Assembly (NCBI GenBank): GCA_016794585.1
Contig: JAEUJM010000020.1
Coordinates: 1-33,821, forward strand
Direction: 5' to 3'
DNA from: Acidimicrobiales bacterium
Lineage (GTDB): Bacteria; Actinomycetota; Acidimicrobiia; Acidimicrobiales; DATDAH01
DNA: 33,821 nt
The notes under the pieces: generated by a model
Databases searched by the model: none
Seen by the model: only the letters and a program-made list of their open reading frames with translations
Told to the model about the DNA's origin: nothing
Shown: positions 14,701 through 23,485 of the stretch, in pieces
Layout of the letters: the number at the start of each line of letters is the position of its first letter
How positions within the stretch are numbered: position 1 is the stretch's first letter
Position numbers and translations under genes: made by a program

Positions 14701-17565
14701 TCAAACCGCGTAGACGTGGCCGAAGTAGGGGCGGACGGCGTCGGCGGGCATGGGCTTGGCGAACAGGTAGCCCTGGCCGCCGTCGCACCCGAGGGCCCGC
14801 AGCTCGGCGAGCTGCTCCACCCGCTCGACGCCCTCGGCGATCACCTCGAGGTTGAGGTTGTGGGCCAGGCTGATGATCGCGGCGGCGATGGCCGAGTCCT
14901 CGGGGTCCGGGCCCAGGCCGTCGACGAAGGAGCGGTCCACCTTCAACGTGTCCACGGGCAGCCGCTGCAGGTTGAGCAGGGAGGCCGAGCCCTTGCCGAA
15001 GTTGTCGATGGCGAGGGCCACTCCGACACGGCTGAGTGCCTCCAGCGAGGCGATGGCGGTGTCCACGTCGCCGACGAGCACGGACTCCGGGACCTCGAGG
15101 CAGAGACGGTCGGGGGCCACGCCGAGCTGGCCGATCATCTCCGTGAGCAGCTCGGGCAGGTTGGACTGCGCAAGCTGGCGGAGCGACAGGTTCACGGCCA
15201 CCCGGGGGGCCTGGGCGCCGAGCTGACGGTGCCAGTGGGCCGCATCGGCGCAGGCCCGGTGGAGCACGCTGAGCCCGAGACCGACGATGAGGCCGGTGTC
15301 CTCGGCGAGCTGGATGAACTCCTCGGGGTCGAGCTGCCCTCGGGTGGGGTGGTTCCAACGGGCGAGGGCCTCGACGCTGACGACCTCGCCGGTCCGGAGG
15401 TTGACCTGGGGCTGGTAGTGGACCTCGATGTGGCCACCGGCGATGGCGGCGCTGAGCTGCTCGGCCAGCATGCGCCGGTTGCTCGTGCGCAGGCGCATGG
15501 CCTCGTCGTAGAGCTCGAGGCAGGCCCGGCCCTTCTCCTTGGCCCGGTACATGGCCTCGTCGGCGTTGCGGATGAGGGTCTCGGGGTCGTCCCCTGGCGT
15601 CGAAACGGCCAGGCCGGCACTGGTCGTCATCACCAGCTCGAGGCTGGCGATCCGGAAGGGTTGGTCCTCGATGGCCTCGCAGACCCGGCGGGCGGCGGCG
15701 AGGGCGTCGTCGGCGTTCTCCACCTCGTCGAAGAGCACGACGAACTCGTCGCCGCCGAGGCGGGCGACGGTGTCGGCGGGGCGCAGGACGCCCGAGATGC
15801 GCTGCGAGACCTGGCGGAGCAACTCGTCGCCGACGTCGTGACCCCGGTTGTCGTTGACCGACTTGAACCGGTCGAGGTCGAGGAACAAGAGGCCGACGAG
15901 GGTCGCGTCGCGCTGGGAGCGGGCGATGGCCAGTTCGAGGTGGTTGAGCAGCAGCGAGCGGTTCGGCAGGCCGGTGAGGGGGTCGTGGGTGGCCTGGTGG
16001 GCCAGCTCGCTCTCGGCCAGGCGGCGGTCCGTCACGTCCCGGCCCATGGCGGCGACCCGGACCAGTACCCCGTTGCCGTCGAACTCGCCGGCGACGGTCT
16101 GCCACACGTGGCGGTCCTCACCGGCCGTCGTGCGCATCACGAGCTCGCCGCTCCACGTCGCGCCGCGGAGCAGCACCGGCCGCACGTCCTCGACGTAGAT
16201 GCCGTCGGACTCCTCGTCGAGGAGGTCGCGCAGCTCGAGGTCCTCGAGGTCGGCGTCATCGAGGCCGAGGAGCTCACGTGCGGCGCCGTTGACGTAGAGC
16301 ACCGTGCCCGTGTCCTCGTCGAACATCAGGACGAGGTCGCTGGTCGACTCCACGATCGTGGCGAGGCGGGCGTTCTGCTCACGGGCGGTGACGAGGGCGC
16401 TCACGTCCTCGAAGGACCCGATGGTGCCGGTGGGGGTGCCGAACTTGTCCCGCACCACGCTGAGTCGGCACTGCACCCACCGGGGTGCCCCGTCGGCGCC
16501 GACGATGCGGAACTGCCCGTCGTAGCGCAGCCCCTGGGGCAAGGTCGCGTCCCAGTCCGCGAGGGTGGCCTCGCGGTCGTCGGGATGGATCAGCTCGAAC
16601 GCATGGAGCCGGAAGATGTCCGTGCCGGCGATGCCCGTCATCTCCGTCCAGCGCGGGTTCACGTAGGTGAGTCGGCCGTCGAGGTTGCAGCGGAAGACGC
16701 CGACGGGCACCGACTCGGACAGGGAGCGGAGGTGGGCCTCGCTGTCGCGCAGGTCCTCCTCGGTGCGCCGGCGCACGGTGACGTCGGAGAACGACGTCAC
16801 GACGGTGCCCGCTGGGAGGTCCGCGGACTCGTCGTCGAGTCGCCGGGCCGTGACGTCGACCCAGACCCGAGAGCGGCCCGGCGGGGTGAAACCCACGACC
16901 CCGTGGGCGACGGGCTCGCCCCGCAGGGCCCGTCCGGCGGGCAGCTCGGCGGGGTTGAGCGGGTTGCCGTCACCGTCGACGGGGTCCCAGGTGGCCCACG
17001 GGACCCGCAGCGCGAGCAGGTCCTCCCGGCTGATGCCCAGGAGCTCGTGGGCCGCGGTGTTGCAGGCGGCGATGGCGCCGTCGGGCTCGTAGATCATCAC
17101 CCCTTGCGGAAGCGCATCGGCAGCCGCGGCGGGCAGGCCGTCGGCCGACGGCAGCCGGCCCTGCTGGTCCAACACGTGGGTCAGGTCGAGCACCGACCCG
17201 GCGAAGCCGCGGAGGCGGCCGGCGCGGTCGAGCACGGGCGTGGCCCGGGTGTCGACCCAGCGCACGTCACCGTCACGGGTGACGATCCGGGCCCGCACCT
17301 CGAGCGCCTGGGAGGCCGCACTGGCGACCTCCCACGCCTCTTGCACCGCCCCGCGGTCGTCGGGGTGGATGAGGGCCCAGGCCTCGTGCTCCTCGATGGG
17401 CAGGACCCCCGGGAAGCCGGTGATCCGGCGCCACGTCTGGTTGGCGGAGACGACGCGTCCGGCGGGGTCGGCCAGGACGAGGCCGACGGGCGCGTCCTCG
17501 AAGCCGGGGGTCGAGGCGTCCCCGGAGGGACCAGCCTCCACATCGGTCGTCGTCGGTGTGCTCAT
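14701..17565 (-). CDS. four-PAS GGDEF-EAL cyclic-di-GMP protein
   Basis: 954 residues from the ATG at 17565. Four PAS-type modules (about 22-131, 148-265, 277-392, 401-516; IHPDD occurs in the first and third), a GGDEF domain (517-690) and an EAL domain (701-948). No transmembrane helix, so a cytoplasmic sensor. The cyclase motif GGDEF (604-608) is intact and is preceded by RPAD (595-598), five residues upstream, the product-inhibition site RxxD. The EAL domain has EAL (732-734), NLS, LEVPES with two Glu, K875 and AEGVE, but the DDFG metal loop reads DNFG (854-857). The second Asp is a metal or catalytic residue in studied EAL enzymes, so phosphodiesterase activity may be weak or lost. An ATG at 17613 would add 16 residues. 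Confidence 0.92.
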   Translation of the reverse strand: MSTPTTTDVEAGPSGDASTPGFEDAPVGLVLADPAGRVVSANQTWRRITGFPGVLPIEEHEAWALIHPDDRGAVQEAWEVASAASQALEVRARIVTRDGDVRWVDTRATPVLDRAGRLRGFAGSVLDLTHVLDQQGRLPSADGLPAAAADALPQGVMIYEPDGAIAACNTAAHELLGISREDLLALRVPWATWDPVDGDGNPLNPAELPAGRALRGEPVAHGVVGFTPPGRSRVWVDVTARRLDDESADLPAGTVVTSFSDVTVRRRTEEDLRDSEAHLRSLSESVPVGVFRCNLDGRLTYVNPRWTEMTGIAGTDIFRLHAFELIHPDDREATLADWDATLPQGLRYDGQFRIVGADGAPRWVQCRLSVVRDKFGTPTGTIGSFEDVSALVTAREQNARLATIVESTSDLVLMFDEDTGTVLYVNGAARELLGLDDADLEDLELRDLLDEESDGIYVEDVRPVLLRGATWSGELVMRTTAGEDRHVWQTVAGEFDGNGVLVRVAAMGRDVTDRRLAESELAHQATHDPLTGLPNRSLLLNHLELAIARSQRDATLVGLLFLDLDRFKSVNDNRGHDVGDELLRQVSQRISGVLRPADTVARLGGDEFVVLFDEVENADDALAAARRVCEAIEDQPFRIASLELVMTTSAGLAVSTPGDDPETLIRNADEAMYRAKEKGRACLELYDEAMRLRTSNRRMLAEQLSAAIAGGHIEVHYQPQVNLRTGEVVSVEALARWNHPTRGQLDPEEFIQLAEDTGLIVGLGLSVLHRACADAAHWHRQLGAQAPRVAVNLSLRQLAQSNLPELLTEMIGQLGVAPDRLCLEVPESVLVGDVDTAIASLEALSRVGVALAIDNFGKGSASLLNLQRLPVDTLKVDRSFVDGLGPDPEDSAIAAAIISLAHNLNLEVIAEGVERVEQLAELRALGCDGGQGYLFAKPMPADAVRPYFGHVYAV

Positions 17566-17660
17566 CGCCTCGATCGCACTGGGCCCAGGGGCGCGGCCGC
17601 GCCCTCCTCGCACTATCGGCAGGTCGATGGGTGGCTGAAGGAGGCGCGGGCCAAGGGGTT

Positions 17661-17690
17661 TGTTACTATCGGCGTAGGAGTAATTCGCCG
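17661..17690 (+). promoter_or_regulatory. sufB promoter with overlapping inverted repeats
   Basis: Extended -10 element TGT-TACTAT (17661-17669), placing transcription start near 17676 and giving a leader of about 42 nt. Two interleaved inverted repeats overlap it: TTACT (17663-17667) with AGTAA (17679-17683), 11 bases apart, and CGGCG (17670-17674) with CGCCG (17686-17690), also 11 bases apart. Position across the -10 and start suits a repressor such as an Rrf2 or SufR-type Fe-S sensor, but no regulator gene is in the window. agggag at 17703-17708 is the ribosome site. Confidence 0.5.
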
Positions 17691-17717
17691 ACCGTACGAC
17701 GCAGGGAGCGGCATTCG

Positions 17718-19121
17718 ATGGCCACCAGTGAGCTCGACCTCGATCTCGGGCGCTACAAGTTGGGCTGGAGCGACGAAGAGGACTACGTCTTCAAGCCCAA
17801 GCGCGGCCTCTCCAAGGACATCATCCAGGAGATGTCCTGGATGAAGGGCGAACCGGACTGGATGCGCGAGATCCGCCTCAAGTCCTTCGACCACTTCGAG
17901 CGCCGGCCGATGCCCAACTGGGGCGGCGACATGTCCGAGATCTACTTCGACGACATCTACTACTACATCAAGCCGACCGACAAGCAGGTCGACGCCTGGG
18001 ACGAGCTGCCCGACTCGGTGAAGAACACCTACGAGAAGCTGGGCATCCCGGAGGCCGAGCGCAAGTACCTCGCCGGCGTCACCGCGCAGTACGAGTCCGA
18101 GGTCGTGTACCACAAGAACCGTGAGGACCTCGAGGCGCAGGGCGTCATCTTCACCGACATGGACACGGCGCTGCGCGAGCACCCCGAGATCGTGCGCGCC
18201 TACTTCGGCACGGTGATCCCCAAGAACGACAACAAGTTCGCGGCCCTCAACACCTCGGTGTGGAGCGGCGGCAGCTTCATCTACGTCCCGCCGGGGGTGA
18301 ACGTCGAGATGCCCCTGCAGGCGTACTTCCGCATCAACGCCGAGAACATGGGCCAGTTCGAGCGCACGCTGATCATCGCCGACGAGGGCTCGCAGGTGCA
18401 CTACATCGAGGGTTGCTCGGCGCCCGTGTACACCACGGACTCGCTGCACTCGGCCGTGGTCGAGATCGTGGTGAAGCCCTCCGCCCGGGTGACCTACACC
18501 ACCATCCAGAACTGGTCGAACAACGTGTTCAACCTCGTCACGAAGCGGGCGCGGGTCGAGGCCGAGGGCCACATGGAGTGGATCGACGGCAACATCGGCT
18601 CCCGCCTCACGATGAAGTACCCCGCGGTGTACATGGTGGGGCCCAAGGCCTCGGGCGAGGTGCTCTCGGTGGCGTACGCCGGCGCCGGCCAGCACCAGGA
18701 CGCCGGCGCCAAGATGGTCCACGCCGCGCCGGAGACCACCTCGAAGATCGTCTCGAAGTCCATCTCCAAGGACGGCGGTCGCACCAGCTACCGCGGCCTC
18801 GTCCGGGTCGAGGACGACGCGCCGGGCTGCGTGAGCCACGTGCAGTGCGACGCACTGATCCTCGACGAGGACAGTGTGTCGGACACCTTCCCCTACATGG
18901 AGGTGGGTGCCCGTGACGCCCGCATCGGCCACGAGGCCACGGTGTCCAAGGTGGCCGACGAGCAGCTCTTCTACCTGATGAGCCGGGGCCTCTCCGAGGA
19001 GCAGGCCATGGGCATGGTGGTCAACGGGTTCATCGAACCGGTGACGCGCACGCTGCCGATGGAGTACGCCGTCGAGTGGTCCCGCCTGATCGAGCTCCAG
19101 ATGGAGGGCTCGGTCGGCTGA
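17718..19121 (+). CDS. sufB: Fe-S cluster assembly scaffold protein SufB
   Basis: 467 residues, normal length for SufB. The SufB-SufC-SufD complex builds Fe-S clusters in the cytoplasm. Family sequence is clear throughout: [36 protein letters not shown], the beta-helix core with [38 protein letters not shown], and the C-terminal [18 protein letters not shown] region (here [20 protein letters not shown]) and [17 protein letters not shown]. Cys residues in EGCSAP and SHVQCD match conserved positions proposed for cluster assembly. ATG at 17718 with agggag upstream. In most actinobacteria sufD and sufC follow directly; here they lie nearly 6 kb away. Its stop sits in a palindrome shared with the next convergent gene. 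Confidence 0.97.
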   Translation: MATSELDLDLGRYKLGWSDEEDYVFKPKRGLSKDIIQEMSWMKGEPDWMREIRLKSFDHFERRPMPNWGGDMSEIYFDDIYYYIKPTDKQVDAWDELPDSVKNTYEKLGIPEAERKYLAGVTAQYESEVVYHKNREDLEAQGVIFTDMDTALREHPEIVRAYFGTVIPKNDNKFAALNTSVWSGGSFIYVPPGVNVEMPLQAYFRINAENMGQFERTLIIADEGSQVHYIEGCSAPVYTTDSLHSAVVEIVVKPSARVTYTTIQNWSNNVFNLVTKRARVEAEGHMEWIDGNIGSRLTMKYPAVYMVGPKASGEVLSVAYAGAGQHQDAGAKMVHAAPETTSKIVSKSISKDGGRTSYRGLVRVEDDAPGCVSHVQCDALILDEDSVSDTFPYMEVGARDARIGHEATVSKVADEQLFYLMSRGLSEEQAMGMVVNGFIEPVTRTLPMEYAVEWSRLIELQMEGSVG

Positions 19122-19135
19122 CCGCGCCGGTCAGC
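19117..19135. terminator. palindrome carrying both stop codons of convergent genes
   Basis: GCTGACC (19117-19123), loop GCGCC, GGTCAGC (19129-19135): a perfect 7-bp stem. The sufB TGA (19119-19121) is in the left arm and the TGA of the opposite gene (read as TCA, 19131-19133) is in the right arm. A bidirectional terminator is likely, though no T-tract is present. Confidence 0.55.
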
Positions 19136-20111
19136 GAGCGGTCGGGGGCGCCGCCCGGTGGCGGCGGACCCGCACCGTCGGCTCGCCCGGCACGCCGGTC
19201 TCGGTGACCTCGACGTGCAGGGCGCCGTCCTCGATGCGCAGGTGGTGCCAGTCGGTGTCGGCCTCCGCGGACTCGTCGTCGAGGTCGAGGATCGCGACCG
19301 GGGCGAGCTCTCGCGCGTGCCACGGGCAGACCTGGCAGCCGCCCTCCATCTCGACGCGGTCCAGCAACGCCCCCTCGTGCGGGCAGGACCGGAGGTGGAC
19401 GAGGAGGCGGTGCCCGCTCCGGCGCACCTTGAGCCCCAGGTGGTCGTCGCGCCCGAGGTAGGTCCACTCGTCGTCGCGGAGGCGCGAGATCGGCACGGGG
19501 GCGAGCACGGGGCGCGGAAGGGGCGGATCGGGCAACAGGACGTTGTTGGCCTGGATCGGGAGCGAGGCCCGGATGTCGCGCATGGGCTCGTCGTCGCCGC
19601 GGAACGTGTACCCCCAGCTGCGGAGGCGGCCCCTGCGCTCGCGCAGCGGGACGTCCTCGGACATGAGCTGACGCCAGTTGCGCCGGATCAGCGCACGGAT
19701 GACCGGGAAGAAGACCATCCAGAGCCGTGACGAGCAGACGGTGTACGTGGTGGTCGCCCGGGTCCGGTTGGGGCCGATCTGCTCGAATTCGTGGTGGGTC
19801 ACGAGCGTCCAGGCCCACAGGGTGACGAAGTGGGTCTGGCGGCGCGGGGCGGTGTCGTAGTGCACGAGGATGAGCGGATTGGCGATGCCGACCACCTTCT
19901 GCAGGCTGATCGAGGCCTCGAGGTCGCGCTCGACGACGCAGGTGATGTCGTTGACGAGGCTGTGCACCTCGTTCAGGTGGGGGACGTCCTTGTTGTTCCA
20001 GTCCACGTCGGTGGGCAGGTAGTCGCCCTCGGTGGTGCAGCGGACCGAGCGGTGGACCATCCCGAAGGACTCGAGCCGCTCGATGATCTCGTCCGCCTTC
20101 AGCTTCGCCAC
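19131..20111 (-). CDS. START/SRPBCC-like plus Rieske [2Fe-2S] protein A
   Basis: 326 residues. C-terminal Rieske domain with Cys243-Pro-His245 and Cys262-Pro-Trp-His265 (spacing x16), enough for a [2Fe-2S] cluster. The N-terminal ~190 residues have the feel of a START/SRPBCC lipid- or hydrophobe-binding fold: DVDWNNKDVPHLNEVHSL, VVGIANPLILVHYD, TRATTTYTV, then a strongly conserved LMSEDVPLRERRGRLRSWGY. The order (binding domain first, Rieske last) is the reverse of Rieske oxygenases. No signal peptide or clear membrane helix. A close paralogue lies at 23486 in the opposite direction. GTG at 20111, eight bases after a TAGCAT box, so probably a leaderless mRNA; a longer Arg-rich frame to 20231 would run through the promoter. 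Function unknown; SUF location suggests an Fe-S-linked role. Confidence 0.8.
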   Translation of the reverse strand: MAKLKADEIIERLESFGMVHRSVRCTTEGDYLPTDVDWNNKDVPHLNEVHSLVNDITCVVERDLEASISLQKVVGIANPLILVHYDTAPRRQTHFVTLWAWTLVTHHEFEQIGPNRTRATTTYTVCSSRLWMVFFPVIRALIRRNWRQLMSEDVPLRERRGRLRSWGYTFRGDDEPMRDIRASLPIQANNVLLPDPPLPRPVLAPVPISRLRDDEWTYLGRDDHLGLKVRRSGHRLLVHLRSCPHEGALLDRVEMEGGCQVCPWHARELAPVAILDLDDESAEADTDWHHLRIEDGALHVEVTETGVPGEPTVRVRRHRAAPPTAR

Positions 20112-20119
20112 GGGAGCCG

Positions 20120-20125
20120 ATGCTA
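20120..20125 (-). promoter_or_regulatory. -10 box of Rieske protein A gene
   Basis: On the minus strand TAGCAT occupies 20125-20120 and ends exactly eight bases before the GTG at 20111. The paralogue at 23486 has TAGCCT at the same distance, which supports both as real and the mRNAs as leaderless. Confidence 0.55.
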
Positions 20126-20180
20126 CTTGGCGCTGCGGTCGGCGTCGCCGTCCCGCGGCCCGGCGAGCAGGGGTGACCAC

Positions 20181-20211
20181 TATGCTCGCCGCCGACCTTG
20201 GGACTGGTCCC
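20181..20211 (+). promoter_or_regulatory. candidate promoter and palindrome before the membrane glycosyltransferase gene
   Basis: TATGCT at 20181-20186 fits a -10 box. The palindrome GGGAC-TG-GTCCC (20200-20211) lies just after the expected start of transcription and could be an operator. The region between 20126 and 20302 otherwise holds the divergent promoter of Rieske protein A and the ribosome site GGGGAG at 20286-20291. Confidence 0.4.
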
Positions 20212-20302
20212 ACCACGACGAGGAAGGGCACGCGGAACCCATCGTGACGACCGCCGTCGGCCTCTCGGCCCTTCCGCGCGCCTCTGGGGAGCGGTGCCGC
20301 TG

Positions 20303-21781
20303 ATGGCGGCCGAGCCCGTCGTCGAGGTCACGCCCGGGACCGAGGCCGATGACCGCGATCCCGCCGAGCGACCCCCTGCCCGGCGCCCGGGCCTCGACGC
20401 GCGCCACGCCGTCCTCGCCGCCGTGGTGGTGGGAGGCCTCCTCCGGCTCGCCTGGGTGATCCTGGCCACCCGCGCCCCCGTGTTCCCGACCGATCCGTCC
20501 GAATACCTCCGCATCGCGTCCGAGCTGTCCGAAGGGCGGTCGCCGACGTTCGGAGGGGTCAGCGGGCCGAGCGCGTACTGGTCCCCGGGCTACCCGTTCG
20601 TGCTGGCCCCGTTCGTCGGGTTCGCCGAGCGCACCGGGCTCCTCAGCCCGGCCTTCGCCGCGTCCCTGGTGAACGTCGGCGCCAGCCTGCTCACGATCTG
20701 GTTCACCGCGCTGCTGGCCGAGCGGTGGATCGGCGCCCGGGCGAAGGTGACGGCGGCATGGCTCGTCGCGCTCTGCCCCAGCCTCATCTACTACACGTCG
20801 ACGGCCCACACCGAGACCGCGTTCACCCCGGTGCTGCTCGGGGCCTACGTCCTGGCCGGCTCCTCCACCCGTGACGTGCCGGGGCGGAACTGGGTCCTCG
20901 TCGGTCTGCTCGTGGGCCTCGGCGTGCTGTTCCGGGCACCCGGGATCATCGGGCTGGCGGCACCCGTGCTCGCCCTGCGGGTCCGCCGTGGCTCATGGCG
21001 AGCCTCCTGGCGACAGAGCGCACGGGCCACCGGGCTCGTCGTCGCCGGCGCCGCGGTGCTGCTCGTGCCCTGGACGGTCCGCAACGGGGTGCAGGTCGGG
21101 ATCTGGAGCCCGGGGTCGACGAGCAACGCCTCGGCCCTCTGCTTCGGACACAACGACGACATCTCGGCCAACTGGACCAAGAGCCTCGCCAACCGCGAGC
21201 TCCAGATCGAGTGCTTCCGAGGCTCCCCCTACGACGACCCGGCGGGGTACGTGGCGAACGGCCAGGAGGTCCCGCCGGGGATCAGCGAGACCCCTCCCGA
21301 CGAGGTCGCTTGGTACGGCGACCGCGTCTCCGACGCCCTCGCCTGGGCCGCTTCGCACCCCGTGCAGGAGGTCAAGCTCACCGTGGCCAAGGTCTGGGAG
21401 ACCTGGAGCGACGAGGGCCGCGTCGTGGAGGCGGCCCGCAACTACCAGTCCGCGACCTGGGCGGGGGCGTGGATGAAGCCGCTCGGCGCGCTCGCCAACC
21501 TGTGGCTGTGGGTGGTCGGCGCGCTGGCCATCGCCGGCCTGGCGCTGGTCCCCGCCTGCCGACGGGCACTGCCCATCTGGGTGCCGATCGTCCTGTTCAC
21601 CCTGGCCATCGTGGCGGCGCTGGCCCAACCGCACTACCGGTTCCCCGTGCTGCCCCTCGTCGCCATCCTGGCCGCCGGCTTCCTCGCCCGCCGCCACCTC
21701 GATGACGAACCCGGCGACGCTGGTGCGGACCGGGCCCCCGAGGCTGCCAACCCCCCGAACACCGCGGGAGCGAGCGCGTGA
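20303..21781 (+). CDS. GT-C type membrane glycosyltransferase (family 39/ArnT-like)
   Basis: 492 residues with about nine or ten hydrophobic segments, the first at 33-50. The first outside loop carries the acidic motif FPTDPSEYLRIASELSEG, followed by YWSPGYPFVLAPF; both fit GT-C enzymes that take sugars from polyprenyl phosphate and add them to proteins or glycans outside the membrane. Later signs are RAPGIIGLAAP, WTVRNGVQVG and HYRFPVLPLVAIL. A soluble segment between helices (about 275-385) has two or three Cys. ATG at 20303 with GGGGAG 11 bp upstream. Its stop overlaps the GTG of the next gene (GTGA), so the two are coupled. Sugar and acceptor unknown. Confidence 0.82.
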   Translation: MAAEPVVEVTPGTEADDRDPAERPPARRPGLDARHAVLAAVVVGGLLRLAWVILATRAPVFPTDPSEYLRIASELSEGRSPTFGGVSGPSAYWSPGYPFVLAPFVGFAERTGLLSPAFAASLVNVGASLLTIWFTALLAERWIGARAKVTAAWLVALCPSLIYYTSTAHTETAFTPVLLGAYVLAGSSTRDVPGRNWVLVGLLVGLGVLFRAPGIIGLAAPVLALRVRRGSWRASWRQSARATGLVVAGAAVLLVPWTVRNGVQVGIWSPGSTSNASALCFGHNDDISANWTKSLANRELQIECFRGSPYDDPAGYVANGQEVPPGISETPPDEVAWYGDRVSDALAWAASHPVQEVKLTVAKVWETWSDEGRVVEAARNYQSATWAGAWMKPLGALANLWLWVVGALAIAGLALVPACRRALPIWVPIVLFTLAIVAALAQPHYRFPVLPLVAILAAGFLARRHLDDEPGDAGADRAPEAANPPNTAGASA

Positions 21782-23448
21782 CGACCACCCAGAGCGAAGC
21801 CGAGACCGGCGCAGGGCGCGCCGTCCCCGAGTCGGAGGTCCACACCGCGACCTGGGGCCCCGCCCCCGAGGGCCCACCGCCCCGCGGGGGTCACCAGGCC
21901 CTCTCGCTGGCCCTGCCCCTGCTCATCGCGGGAGCGGTGGCCGCGCTCCTGTTCGCCCGTGGGCGCACGGAGGGCGCCGTCGTCCTCGTGGCGGTGGTCG
22001 TCGCGGTGACCGCGGCCAGGGCCCTGTCGCCCGCCTTCGACCGCCGCTTCCTCCGTGGGCTCGAGGCCTTCGGCCGAGGGGTGGGCCACGTGCTGCGCTG
22101 GGTCCTGCTCGGCACGATGTTCGTGTTCGTGTTCGTGCCTCTGGCGGTGCTGCAGTGGCTCTTCCGCAGCACCCCACTGGGACGTCCCCGCGGGTTCACC
22201 GGCGACGGGTGGATCCCGACCTCGGTCATGGCGCCCGACGGGCCCCCGAGGCGGACGTTCGGCTCCGAGCCGACGAAGGCGCCCGGCGCCAAGACCCCGA
22301 AGGTCGTGGTGGGGCTGGCGGTGATCGCCGTCCTGCTCGTCGCGGACCTGGCCGTCGGCACGCTCTTCACCGCCACGGGCTCCCTGCCACCGATCGACCG
22401 CGGGGACCTCGTCACCCAGATCAACCAGTCCCTCGACCGGGACATGGCCAACCCGCCGATCAACGACGAGCCCTGGGCGGACCAGCACGGCGACGACATG
22501 GCCGGCTTCGAGCTCCAGACCAACGACTACCTGCCCTATCTGATCCGGGCGCACCACGAGTACTCCAGCCCGACCGTGAACGTCACCGAGAGCGAGCGCC
22601 TCTCGTACGAGCCCGAAGTGCCCGCCGGCACCGAGCCGTTGAAGGTGGCCTTCTTCGGGGGTTCGGTCATGTTCGGCGTCGGCCAGCGCGACGACCACAC
22701 GATCCCTTCGGCCTTCGCCCGCATCGCCGAGGAGAGCGGCGTGCCGGTCGAGGTGCACAACTACGGCTTCCCCGGTTGGGTCATCTGGCAGGAGTACCAG
22801 CTCATGGAGCGACTCCTCGCCTCCGGTGAGGAGTACGACATGGTCGTCTTCTTCGACGGGTTCAACGAGTTCGACGTCCAGATGTCGGACTACTCCGCGG
22901 AACCCACCCACCACTCGGCGGTCATCTTCAACGGGCTGGCGACCGACTTCCGCGACCAGCGGGCCAGTGAGCCCGAGCCCCTCGACGGCCTGGGCGAGCT
23001 GGCCGAGTCCTACCGTCGGGCCAGCGGGGCGTGGCGGGTGTGGGACACCTTCACCGGCCGGGATGCACCGCTGCCCGGGCTCGACGGCGCCGTGTCAGGA
23101 ACGCCCGAGCAGCAGACCGACGCCGCCCTGGACATCTACGGTCGGGCCAAGGGGCTGACCGAGGACCTCGCGACGGACTACGACGTGCCGGTGCGTTTCT
23201 TCTGGCAGCCCCGCGCCGCAGGCTGGCCGCCGGAGGTGCTCGAGCGGTTGCCCGACGGGGTCGACGACCTCTCGAACGTCTTCGGGGGCGACCCTTCGTA
23301 CTTCTACGACGTGGTGCACACCGACGAGGTCGGTGCCGAGCTGATCGCACAGGCGATGTGGGACGAGCTCGGCCCGGAGCTCACGGCGATGGCGGGCGGC
23401 ACCTCGACCCCGCCCGTGACCGTCCCCGTCGCCGCACCGGCCGACTGA
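21778..23448 (+). CDS. membrane SGNH hydrolase/acyl-transferase-like protein
   Basis: 556 residues. Hydrophobic helices at about 42-82, 105-125 and 178-200 lead into a large outer SGNH domain. Ser296 in FFGGSVMFG (block I), NYGFPG (block II), FDGFNEF with Asn363 (block III) and DVVHTD with Asp511 and His514 (block V) form the full catalytic set. The GxS-type block I and FNEF block resemble SGNH proteins that de-acylate or O-acylate cell-surface polysaccharides. It is translationally coupled to the upstream glycosyltransferase, which supports a role in modifying a surface glycan. C-terminal tail is Thr/Pro/Val-rich. Confidence 0.82.
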   Translation: MTTTQSEAETGAGRAVPESEVHTATWGPAPEGPPPRGGHQALSLALPLLIAGAVAALLFARGRTEGAVVLVAVVVAVTAARALSPAFDRRFLRGLEAFGRGVGHVLRWVLLGTMFVFVFVPLAVLQWLFRSTPLGRPRGFTGDGWIPTSVMAPDGPPRRTFGSEPTKAPGAKTPKVVVGLAVIAVLLVADLAVGTLFTATGSLPPIDRGDLVTQINQSLDRDMANPPINDEPWADQHGDDMAGFELQTNDYLPYLIRAHHEYSSPTVNVTESERLSYEPEVPAGTEPLKVAFFGGSVMFGVGQRDDHTIPSAFARIAEESGVPVEVHNYGFPGWVIWQEYQLMERLLASGEEYDMVVFFDGFNEFDVQMSDYSAEPTHHSAVIFNGLATDFRDQRASEPEPLDGLGELAESYRRASGAWRVWDTFTGRDAPLPGLDGAVSGTPEQQTDAALDIYGRAKGLTEDLATDYDVPVRFFWQPRAAGWPPEVLERLPDGVDDLSNVFGGDPSYFYDVVHTDEVGAELIAQAMWDELGPELTAMAGGTSTPPVTVPVAAPAD

Positions 23449-23471
23449 TCTCGCCCCGCCCCGGGGACCGC

Positions 23472-23477
23472 TAGCCT
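23472..23477 (+). promoter_or_regulatory. -10 box of Rieske protein B gene
   Basis: TAGCCT at 23472-23477, eight bases before the GTG at 23486, in the 37-bp gap after the SGNH gene. Same box type and spacing as the paralogue A gene. No clear -35. Confidence 0.55.
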
Positions 23478-23485
23478 GCCCGACC

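Noticed and set aside
14697..14703. TGATTCA at the convergent ends of the second ABC gene and the GGDEF-EAL gene as another stop-codon palindrome
   Set aside because: The match is only the two stop codons themselves around one base; no longer stem surrounds it.
14623..17844. Plus-strand open frame of about 1070 codons opposite the GGDEF-EAL gene
   Set aside because: No motif, biased composition, and full antisense overlap with a protein whose domains are all recognisable.
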